Positions 17,216 to 22,538 of a DNA stretch of 22,622 nucleotides are shown here, piece after piece. The position numbers and the translations under genes were made by a program. The stretch is from a virus. The DNA is taken from positions 1 to 22,622 of IMG/VR virus record IMGVR_UViG_3300025168_000726, one strand, 5' to 3'. The notes beneath the pieces are model-generated. The model saw nothing but the letters and a program-made list of their open reading frames with translations, was not told where the DNA came from and searched no databases. Numbering within the stretch: the first letter of the stretch is position 1; each line of letters starts with the position of its first letter.

Positions 17216-18733
17216 CTACATTCTTGCCCACATACCTTGCCTTCTTGGTTTGGCTTTACGAGCAAATACATCAAACTCTTTTCTTGCGTTAAATGCTTTT
17301 AAAGGTTTTTGTCCTGACAGTAACTGACGACCTTCACCAGCACCTAACATTAAATACTGTAACGCATCATGTATATGTGAATACATATTTTTATCAGGTT
17401 TGTCACTATATCTTTCACCTGATACTTGAATACGTCTATATTGATAGTTACCTTCAAACCCTTTTATAATAGTTCGGCATCTGTAATCAACAAGTATTCC
17501 TGACTGACCTTCCACCATATTTGTTAACGCTTTATTAACGGCTTCGATTCTAAGACCGACATCGTTTGACGATGCTGGTAAGGCTTTGAGTCCACAGGCT
17601 CTGAGGATTTGAAACGGCGTTGACTCATCCGTCTGCGCCCTGAAGTCGCCAGATGGGTCGCCAAAGATAAGGGCATCATGCGAAGCATATTTTGTTGCTA
17701 ACTCCTCTCTTATTAATTCTGCAAACCGAACTATACCCATATCAAAGGCTACAATTTCAGATTGGATTAACCATCTACCTCTTACTTTTTGACCGAAAAC
17801 ACAGGCTGGTGTCAAGCCAAAATCTAATCCTACGTACACAGGGATACCGATTGCAACATTAACTTCTTCTTTTGAAGCATGAACTTCTGGAGCAAACATC
17901 TGATAAACAGGTTTACCATCAGCAACATTGCCTAACTTATTCATTACATATACATCAATCCAAGACTTTGTTTTTCCACGGACTGTATTATCATAATAAG
18001 TTTTAAGAAGGTTGCTTGTGTTTTCTGCTTTTGGATTTGGCTTATAATTATCAACATTGCCTGATGAATCTTTAATTTCTAACATTCCACTAGGCTGTGT
18101 ATAAAAAATCCATGTATCAGGTTTCACCAACATACGAGATTCTTCTTTTGGTATGTGGTCTGGAACAGGAACTTCACCTGACATTATTGACCACCAATGG
18201 TCTTCTTCTGGTGCGTTGGTGTCACATATAACCCCTGACCAACTTGGACCACCTTCACGCATTGAAGGGTATCGACCAACACGCATAGTACAAGCATCAA
18301 CAATAGACTTGGGCAACTCACGAGCTTCATTAATCCATACCCCTGTAAGTTCAAGCGATAGTAATTTTTTAACGTCTTCTGGTCTATCAAGCGCAAGAAA
18401 TATAACTTCAAGGTCTACTTCCCCTTTTCTTATATAATGAGTATAAGGAACTTCCCAACGAAAGTTTCCCCAAGTATGTTCTGGAAACCAATCTAACCAC
18501 GTTTTAATTGTTGTCGTTCTAAGCTGTGGATTCGTGTTCCGAATAATTGCCCACCTTGATTTGCGTATTCCCTTTTCATTTTTCTTTTGCGCCAACGCTC
18601 TACGGAAGACTTCAACGCAACAAGCAACAGATTTTCCTGACCCAACTGGACCTCTAAGTCCTCTAAAGAATGAGTCATTTTTCATAAACTCCTTTATTGT
18701 TACACCATCTGGTTTATACTTAAAGGTTGTCAA
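17216..18733 (-). CDS. Terminase large subunit
   Basis: A 505-residue packaging motor. The ATPase domain shows Walker A GPVGSGKS at residues 28-35, Walker B VWINEA at 132-137 with Glu136 as catalytic candidate, and a GVICDTNAP coupling motif near 167. The nuclease domain has GLDFG with Asp304, FGDPSGD with Asp359/Asp363, and HDALQY with Asp456, a complete set of acidic metal ligands. It uses ATP to drive DNA into the head and cuts concatemers. The start is TTG at 18733, because the KPDGVTIKEFMKNDSFFRG region upstream of the first ATG (18685) looks conserved. It overlaps the 65-residue gene by 14 bases, so weak initiation plus coupling is likely. Confidence 0.95.
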   Translation of the reverse strand: MTTFKYKPDGVTIKEFMKNDSFFRGLRGPVGSGKSVACCVEVFRRALAQKKNEKGIRKSRWAIIRNTNPQLRTTTIKTWLDWFPEHTWGNFRWEVPYTHYIRKGEVDLEVIFLALDRPEDVKKLLSLELTGVWINEARELPKSIVDACTMRVGRYPSMREGGPSWSGVICDTNAPEEDHWWSIMSGEVPVPDHIPKEESRMLVKPDTWIFYTQPSGMLEIKDSSGNVDNYKPNPKAENTSNLLKTYYDNTVRGKTKSWIDVYVMNKLGNVADGKPVYQMFAPEVHASKEEVNVAIGIPVYVGLDFGLTPACVFGQKVRGRWLIQSEIVAFDMGIVRFAELIREELATKYASHDALIFGDPSGDFRAQTDESTPFQILRACGLKALPASSNDVGLRIEAVNKALTNMVEGQSGILVDYRCRTIIKGFEGNYQYRRIQVSGERYSDKPDKNMYSHIHDALQYLMLGAGEGRQLLSGQKPLKAFNARKEFDVFARKAKPRRQGMWARM

Positions 18734-18917
18734 TGTTATTATCTCTACCTGTCTTTATTAAATTCTCTACAATCTGTGGACCAAGGACAGATATTAATTT
18801 GTCTGCTTCTCTATCAGTCTTTACTTCATTGGGGTAGTGCTTAAAATGAACAAGTTTCACTATCTTTCTTAGCAATGCCCTCTCGGTTGGCTTGAGTATA
18901 TGGAGGAAATCACTCAT
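18720..18917 (-). CDS. Small conserved-type protein upstream of large terminase
   Basis: A 65-residue protein, MSDFLHILKPTERALLRKIVKLVHFKHYP...TDREADKLISVLGPQIVENLI. Compact, helical, with a TDREADKLI motif and a C-terminal helix. I associate this kind of protein with the position just ahead of large terminase in marine podoviruses but know no function. The 3' end overlaps the large terminase start by 14 bases. A packaging accessory role is inference from position. Confidence 0.75.
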   Translation of the reverse strand: MSDFLHILKPTERALLRKIVKLVHFKHYPNEVKTDREADKLISVLGPQIVENLIKTGRDNNIDNL

Positions 18918-18924
18918 AGTTTCA

Positions 18925-19071
18925 TTACTTCTTTTTCTTAGGTTTCTTATGACTTAATACTTGAGAATTTTTTGTATGTTTAGCTCCAGTATGTAATGAC
19001 CCATTAGGCATTTTATGTGTTTTGCCTTTGAAAAGTTTTCCATCTTTTGTATAATGAGGTACGTTTTTCAT
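18925..19071 (-). CDS. 48-residue lysine-rich micro-protein
   Basis: ATG at 19071 overlaps the preceding gene's stop (TAATG). The product reads MKNVPHYTKDGKLFKGKTHK and continues MPNGSLHTGAKHT..., ending KKPKKKK. Features are the HY.KDGK.FKG..HKMPNG.LHTG..HT pattern, many Lys and His, and no acidic residue apart from one Asp. I recall similar tiny basic proteins in marine phage genomes, with no assigned function. High positive charge suggests nucleic-acid contact. It lies between the 42-residue gene and the 65-residue gene and is very likely cotranslated with them. Confidence 0.75.
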   Translation of the reverse strand: MKNVPHYTKDGKLFKGKTHKMPNGSLHTGAKHTKNSQVLSHKKPKKKK

Positions 19072-19199
19072 TACTTCTTTTTCTTTTTAGGAAACCCAGC
19101 CTTCATATTGCTATACGCTTTCTTTGTAACAGTTGAGTTAGCTTTTGAACGTGACGTACCAGCCTTTTTACGAGCATTAATATTTTTGTATAGTGACAT
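19071..19199 (-). CDS. 42-residue lysine-rich micro-protein
   Basis: ATG at 19199 with AAGGAAAG upstream. The product reads MSLYKNINARKKAGTSRSKA and ends GFPKKKKK. It contains 14 Lys/Arg and no acidic residues. The 'LYKNIN.RKKAGTSRSK...AY..M..GFPKKK' pattern is one I recall from very small proteins common in marine phages; I know no function. Its stop overlaps the start of the 48-residue gene. The basic nature and location beside terminase genes suggest DNA binding, which is inference. Confidence 0.78.
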   Translation of the reverse strand: MSLYKNINARKKAGTSRSKANSTVTKKAYSNMKAGFPKKKKK

Positions 19200-19218
19200 T
19201 TTCTTTCCTTAATATATA

Positions 19219-20463
19219 TTAACGAACCTCAGTTGGGATTAGTGCTGTCTTTTTCTGTTGTCCTAACCACCATTTACGACCTTGAGAAGCCCTAACTGTT
19301 GAGTAATACTGTGCTTTTGGTGGGAATATTTTATTAGTGTAAACTGGTGTGAATGGAAAAGTCTTAACAGTTTTATTAAAGATAGGGCTAATCTTTTTTG
19401 TTGTAGGAAAAGGCTTAACAAATTTATTAGAGACAGGTGTTACTTTACTTTTTGCCTTACCTAAAGATTTAATAGTTCCCCATTGACCTTCATTCAAAGA
19501 ACCCTTTAATGAAACCCTAGCCCTTTCTTGCTTCGCTGTTTCTGAAGTTGTCCTTCTTGCCTTTGAAAGCCATGGAGAAGAATCAACATTACTAAAAGCA
19601 TTACTAACAGTACTCTTAGCTGATGCAATAATATTAGACATTAAAGAAGTTTTCTTTGTTGGTTTTTTATTAAAGTTTTTTGGACCTATACCTGTAAGGT
19701 CTTGTACTTTAGGCAATCTTGTTGATGGATAATTGACAGGATACTTATTTTTTATGCCATGTCCAAGTTTTCCTTTTTTTAAACCTTCTTTAATTTTGTT
19801 AAGTGTAATAAGACTTCGTGCTGTTAGTGAAGGCTTGTCTTTTCTTATAGAACCATCACTCTTACTTTGTAAAAATTTTCTTTGATTAAGTATAAGAGAT
19901 TCATCTCCTCCTACAGCTTTGCGTGTTCTTAATAGAATTGGGTCTTCTATGTTCCTCTTAACACTCGTTGTCGTTGTTTTAGTATTGTTGACTCTAGTGT
20001 TCTTGCTTGGAGGACCACTCTTAACAATGTTTTGAACGACAGGTTTTTTTACAAGTGTGTTCTTAACAGGTGGACCACTCTTAACAACGGAAGGCTTTGC
20101 CATAAAGTCCGTAAAGTTTTTACCAGCATTAACAAACCTTGTTCCCCTTGGTCCAGCTTCACCACCTTGCATTGTCCTACTCGACCCAGCAGAAATAAAC
20201 CTGTTTTCTTCTTTCTTGCTTATAATTGTACCAGCTGGTCGCTGACCTGTGCTTGTCTTTGTCGTAGATATAAGATGCTTGCCACTATCTAACTGTCGTG
20301 TTGCAATCTTTGTCCCTCTCTGCTTCTGCTCAACAGGAGCTTTAAAAAAAGAAAGAATAGATTTAGTTTCCTTCTTCTCCTTACTTTTTGTTGAACTGGA
20401 CGTCTTTAAGTTTGTGTTGACTGTCCTGTTTTGAACCTTACGTGTAAACTGACCATACGCCAT
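19219..20463 (-). CDS. Highly basic, low-complexity 414-residue protein, unrecognised
   Basis: No family recognised. By hand count it has about 85 Lys/Arg against about 21 Asp/Glu and no cysteine, giving a net charge near +64. It is rich in Lys, Ser, Thr, Asn and Pro throughout and looks largely disordered. A near-duplicate pair, KSGPPVKNT and KSGPPSKNT, lies at residues ~128-157. The C-terminal third carries F-P rich blocks (KFVKPFPTTKKISPIFNKTVK). The start ATG at 20463 has GAGGAG-type ribosome site and a MAYGQFTRKV start. It lies between small and large terminase, so a DNA-binding role in packaging, or a packaged virion protein, is plausible but unproven. Confidence 0.8.
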   Translation of the reverse strand: MAYGQFTRKVQNRTVNTNLKTSSSTKSKEKKETKSILSFFKAPVEQKQRGTKIATRQLDSGKHLISTTKTSTGQRPAGTIISKKEENRFISAGSSRTMQGGEAGPRGTRFVNAGKNFTDFMAKPSVVKSGPPVKNTLVKKPVVQNIVKSGPPSKNTRVNNTKTTTTSVKRNIEDPILLRTRKAVGGDESLILNQRKFLQSKSDGSIRKDKPSLTARSLITLNKIKEGLKKGKLGHGIKNKYPVNYPSTRLPKVQDLTGIGPKNFNKKPTKKTSLMSNIIASAKSTVSNAFSNVDSSPWLSKARRTTSETAKQERARVSLKGSLNEGQWGTIKSLGKAKSKVTPVSNKFVKPFPTTKKISPIFNKTVKTFPFTPVYTNKIFPPKAQYYSTVRASQGRKWWLGQQKKTALIPTEVR

Positions 20464-20644
20464 ACTATATCTCCTCTTTATAAATCACCTTTAACAGAAA
20501 AATATTTTACAGGCAAGTTATTATTCTATGTTACTCGATAAAGAACCAAAGACATTATTATCTTTTATCGAGCTTTGATGAGATAATTGTGAGTGCTAGG
20601 GATTATATGGCGAGAGGTATGGGAGTTTTACCCCACCCCCCTCT
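20464..20644 (-). promoter_or_regulatory. Gap downstream of small terminase with 9-bp inverted repeat
   Basis: This 181-base gap has no gene I can support. It contains CTCGATAAA at 20534-20542 and its exact inverse TTTATCGAG at 20564-20572, with two further pairs allowing a one-base bulge, around a 16-base AT-rich loop. Neither side is followed by a T tract, so it is not a standard terminator. Location next to small terminase fits a packaging recognition site, a regulator-binding site or an mRNA structure. The 3' part carries the ribosome site of the 414-residue gene. Confidence 0.4.
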
Positions 20645-21010
20645 TTATGATAAATCTATAGAGACAGATATATCGCCAGCATGAAGATGCATATGCTTGT
20701 CAGGTGCTTTGAATCCAGCTCTGTCCAGTATATCCTTGCTCGCTTCGAGTTGAACATACTCACTCTTGGCTGAATCAGTAAGGGTTAGAAGTCTATGTAC
20801 AGCTTTAGTAGCACCAAATCCTAGAGTATCTTTAATATGTTGCATCATATACTCTTGCACATGTGGTTGCTTCAAAGCCTTGCTAGCTGTCACTCTGCCC
20901 GACTCGCCTTTTGCATATCCAGCTATTTGTGATGCTTCTCTTATCGTACAGCCATGTGCTACGATGGTATCAACAAGTTTAGTTTGTTTTGATGTAAGTT
21001 CTCTACTCAT
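20645..21010 (-). CDS. Terminase small subunit
   Basis: A 121-residue protein. It starts MSRELTSKQTKLVDTIVAHG, followed by a helix-turn-helix type segment TIREASQIAGYAKGESGRVTASKALKQPHVQEYM (residues ~22-55), the classic layout of terminase small subunits ('lT.kQ...v......g....eAa..AGya......A.r.l..p.V...l'). A second helical part follows, with DTLGFGATKAVHRLLTLTDS and YVQLEASKDILDRAGFKAPDK. It recognises the packaging site and loads the large subunit. It is the first gene of the minus-strand operon. The ribosome site is weak (AGG immediately before ATG), and the leader from the proposed promoter would be only about ten bases. Confidence 0.9.
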   Translation of the reverse strand: MSRELTSKQTKLVDTIVAHGCTIREASQIAGYAKGESGRVTASKALKQPHVQEYMMQHIKDTLGFGATKAVHRLLTLTDSAKSEYVQLEASKDILDRAGFKAPDKHMHLHAGDISVSIDLS

Positions 21011-21027
21011 CCTAGCTATATATTTAT

Positions 21028-21055
21028 AGTATAATAATCAACAGTCAATAGTTAA
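21028..21055 (-). promoter_or_regulatory. Candidate sigma70-type promoter for the late operon
   Basis: On the minus strand TTAACT (21050-21055) and TATACT (21028-21033) are separated by 16 bases, matching four and five of six consensus positions. Transcription would begin around 21021, about ten bases before the small terminase start. A TTGACT also lies here but its spacing to TATAAA is only 14. The area is AT-rich, so chance matches are likely. Confidence 0.35.
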
Positions 21056-21087
21056 AATAAGAAAGATAAGTAGATAATGAATCGTAT

Positions 21088-21117
21088 TAGGTTAGATTAG
21101 GATAGTTTAATATAATG
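21088..21117 (+). promoter_or_regulatory. Pentameric TAGNN tract ending in TATAAT, candidate promoter
   Basis: Six consecutive five-base units start with TA: TAGGT, TAGAT, TAGGA, TAGTT, TAATA, TAATG. A perfect TATAAT sits at 21111-21116. No good -35 hexamer lies 16-18 bases upstream, so if this is a plus-strand promoter it may rely on an activator bound to the periodic tract. Confidence 0.3.
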
Positions 21118-21136
21118 ACTGCTCAATTTCATCAAT

Positions 21137-21228
21137 GGGAAAAAGCTCCCTCCACACCATACCCAAGAGCCTCCACTTTATTCCCATGACGAAAGGTTTC
21201 TCCCCCAAATGCTTCCCATTTGGAGAAA
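21137..21228 (+). other. Inverted repeats in the divergent control region
   Basis: A hairpin at 21197-21228 pairs TTTCT with AGAAA, CC with GG and AAATG with CATTT around a CTTCC loop, with three extra Cs bulged. Upstream, ATGGGAA (about 21136-21142) has an inverse TTCCCAT at about 21181-21187, and a second TTCCCAT lies in the later hairpin, so alternative pairings exist. No T tract follows. The stretch is C-rich on the plus strand, unlike its surroundings. Confidence 0.4.
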
Positions 21229-21280
21229 GCCTAAGAGCAGTAATTATATTCCTATATGTAATTTAAAAGGAAATTGTGTA

Positions 21281-21568
21281 ATGCAAAAAGACATATCATA
21301 TAAGTATAATAAAACACGCTTTGCTAAGCATCTAGTAGAATGCATAATTTTATCTGCGATGCATACGTGGCAGTTTTTATTACGCTCATATATGTGTCTG
21401 TGGCTCATTCAGTCGCGCACATTCGCTTACCACAAACAGTCTAAAGTCAAGAGGTTTCTTAAAGTGCAGAAACATATTGACTGTAGCCTTGAGGTTTGTG
21501 GGGGATTGGTAGTGCCACGTTGTATAACACAATATGGTATATATATTAACTTAACAATGGAGACTTAA
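21281..21568 (+). CDS. Doubtful small ORF overlapping a structured leader
   Basis: From ATG 21281 (AAGGA nine bases upstream) a 95-residue frame, MQKDISYKYNKTRFAKHLVE onward, runs to a TAA placed directly before the next gene's ATG, which would suit coupled translation. The frame is also open further upstream to 21209. Against it: from about codon 25 on, codon endings become G/C-rich unlike neighbouring genes, no family is recognisable, and the same bases form long inverted repeats. I think the inverted repeats are the real content and the frame may be accidental. Confidence 0.25.
   Translation: MQKDISYKYNKTRFAKHLVECIILSAMHTWQFLLRSYMCLWLIQSRTFAYHKQSKVKRFLKVQKHIDCSLEVCGGLVVPRCITQYGIYINLTMET
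21365..21520 (+). ncRNA. Candidate structured leader RNA with nested helices
   Basis: Helices seen on paper: outer ACGTGGCA 21365-21372 with TGCCACGT 21513-21520 (8 bp, perfect); CCACAAAC 21430-21437 with GTTTGTGG 21494-21501 (8 bp, perfect); ACAGTC 21436-21441 with GACTGT 21479-21484; GTTTC 21454-21458 with GAAAC 21469-21473. An alternative hairpin GTGG 21498-21501 with CCAC 21515-21518 would break the first two. The element ends about 50 bases before the ATG of the 177-residue gene, so it is likely a cis-acting leader. I match it to no known RNA family. Confidence 0.45.
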
Positions 21569-22102
21569 ATGACTAAACAAAACATACAAACTCAAATAGA
21601 AAACGCAGTAAAACAAGAATCAGCTAGTTTAATTGAAACACAAGCTCAAACTTATGTCGAAAACTACATATCTGAATCTTCATATACAGCTTATGAGGAT
21701 GGTCTTGGTAAACAAACCAACACACAGTTTATTGATGAAGAAGGTTTGATACCAAACCCTTATTGGAATTTAGATGTTCTATTTAATGTAGGTGGACAAT
21801 GTGAACAAGCAATAAACAAAGCTGATAGAGCAATAAAGACTCTGAATACTGCTCAAACACAACTAGATGAATACCCACAAAGAATAACTATAGATGTTGC
21901 TATATGCAAATATACAACAGCATTGTCAAGACGATACTATTGGTTTGCTGTTTGGGAAGCATGTTATGGTGAAGAATTTTGTATGGTGCGATACAATCAA
22001 CTAAAGGTTAACTTCAATAACAGAGATAATAACCCTGTTACTACCGAATCATTTATAGATGTTTCCTCTAAGATAAAGGTCGTAAAAGACAATACTAAAT
22101 AA
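21569..22102 (+). CDS. Unrecognised 177-residue early-region protein
   Basis: No family recognised. GGAG lies six bases from the ATG. The N-terminus is Gln/Glu-rich and probably helical (TKQNIQTQIENAVKQESASL), the middle has NPYWNLDVLFNVGGQCEQAINKADRAIKTLNTAQTQLDEYPQR, suggesting a helical hairpin, and the latter part is rich in aromatics (RRYYWFAVWEACYGEEFCMVRYNQL). There is no signal peptide or membrane span. It is the first convincing gene of the plus-strand cluster, follows a long structured leader and is closed by a strong terminator, so it is probably a separately controlled single-gene unit, perhaps a host-takeover protein. Confidence 0.75.
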   Translation: MTKQNIQTQIENAVKQESASLIETQAQTYVENYISESSYTAYEDGLGKQTNTQFIDEEGLIPNPYWNLDVLFNVGGQCEQAINKADRAIKTLNTAQTQLDEYPQRITIDVAICKYTTALSRRYYWFAVWEACYGEEFCMVRYNQLKVNFNNRDNNPVTTESFIDVSSKIKVVKDNTK

Positions 22103-22117
22103 CCAACTCCCAAACTG

Positions 22118-22152
22118 AGCCTAGTATTTCATTATACTAGGTTCTTTTTTTT
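22118..22152 (+). terminator. Rho-independent terminator
   Basis: A stem of CCTAGTAT (22120-22127) with ATACTAGG (22134-22141) around TTCATT, extendable outward by three pairs including one G-U, is followed directly by TTCTTTTTTTT. It lies 15 bases after the stop of the 177-residue gene and should end that transcript. Confidence 0.93.
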
Positions 22153-22172
22153 ATGCGTATTACTAAAAATTT

Positions 22173-22189
22173 CGCGCGCTTACGCGCGC
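22173..22189. repeat. GC-rich hairpin GCGCGC-ttac-GCGCGC
   Basis: A six-pair GCGCGC stem (22174-22179 with 22184-22189) with a four-base loop lies in otherwise AT-rich DNA, 21 bases after the terminator T tract. A second hairpin, TTATGC (22193-22198) with GCATGA (22207-22212), follows. No T tract follows either, so these are more likely protein- or RNA-level signals than terminators. Confidence 0.5.
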
Positions 22190-22219
22190 AAGTTATGCCT
22201 ATACAAGCATGATGTGTTA

Positions 22220-22225
22220 TATAAT
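22220..22225 (+). promoter_or_regulatory. Candidate -10 element (TATAAT) ahead of the 31-residue gene
   Basis: A perfect TATAAT sits between the terminator and the small gene at 22253, leaving about 20 bases of leader including AAGGAG. No clear -35 hexamer is visible at 16-18 bases, where the GC hairpin and TTATGC hairpin lie, so use of this site might depend on a protein bound there. Confidence 0.3.
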
Positions 22226-22252
22226 AATTGTACAACCTATAAGGAGTAAAGT

Positions 22253-22348
22253 ATGGAACAACTATGGACAAAGACTGCTATCATATTTGGTGTTGTCGCT
22301 TGTGTTTATTTCGGAGCGCATATAATAAACGCAGTAGTATTACCCTAG
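22253..22348 (+). CDS. 31-residue single-span membrane peptide
   Basis: The ORF MEQLWTKTAIIFGVVACVYF continues GAHIINAVVLP and stops at TAG. AAGGAG seven bases before ATG is a near-ideal ribosome site. Residues about 8-30 form one hydrophobic stretch, long enough for a single inner-membrane span, with Lys7 on the probable cytoplasmic side. No family is recognised. Early-region phage peptides of this form can act on host membrane proteins or be small lysis/regulatory peptides; that is inference. It stands alone between a terminator and a further hairpin. Confidence 0.65.
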   Translation: MEQLWTKTAIIFGVVACVYFGAHIINAVVLP

Positions 22349-22361
22349 CCAACCAAGCATC

Positions 22362-22392
22362 AGGAGGAGCAACCTAATGGGTTGTTCTTCTT
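22362..22392 (+). promoter_or_regulatory. Hairpin hiding an AGGAGG ribosome site, with start codon at its loop
   Basis: Thirteen consecutive pairs (three G-U) join AGGAGGAGCAACC (22362-22374) with GGTTGTTCTTCTT (22380-22392). The AGGAGG is in the 5' arm, and an ATG (22377-22379), nine bases from it, sits in the TAATG loop. This opens a ten-codon frame MGCSSSNIVH ending at 22409. Either a weak terminator with a pyrimidine-rich tail (TTCTTCC) for the 31-residue gene, or a leader-peptide control hairpin. Confidence 0.5.
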
Positions 22393-22412
22393 CCAATATC
22401 GTTCATTAAATT

Positions 22413-22498
22413 GCGCTTTCAGCGTAGTTATGCAAAGCAATAGCGCATTCGCGCGAGGTAGGGCAACTATGTGGGGTCTGCCACGCAACAACACAGTA
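22413..22498 (+). ncRNA. Second candidate structured leader, sharing motif with 21365-21534
   Basis: Short helices in series: GCGCT/AGCGT (22413-22425, loop TTC), TAGTT 22425-22429 with AACTA 22465-22469 enclosing GCGC-ATTC-GCGC (22443-22454), then GTGG 22471-22474 with CCAC 22481-22484. GTGGGG, TGCCACG and AACACAGTA follow in the same order as in the leader of the 177-residue gene. It lies about 40 bases before the next start codon. Not matched to a known RNA family. Confidence 0.4.
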
Positions 22499-22538
22499 AA
22501 CCACATCAAAATTTATTTACTTTTAACAGGAGATAATA

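Noticed and set aside
20600-20644. G-rich stretch after the small terminase stop as a terminator
   Set aside because: Only a short, wobble-containing stem can be drawn, and no T tract follows on the minus strand.
21300-21540. Possible tRNA or tmRNA-like gene in the structured divergent region
   Set aside because: No TTC-arm GTTCRA motif, anticodon arm or acceptor pairing ending in CCA could be found.
22400-22480. Resemblance of ATCGTTCATTAAA to the start of glutamine riboswitch (glnA / Downstream-peptide) RNAs
   Set aside because: The other conserved blocks of that class (GGAAGUAGG-type and AAGGAACG-type segments) are absent, so the match is too short to support the call.
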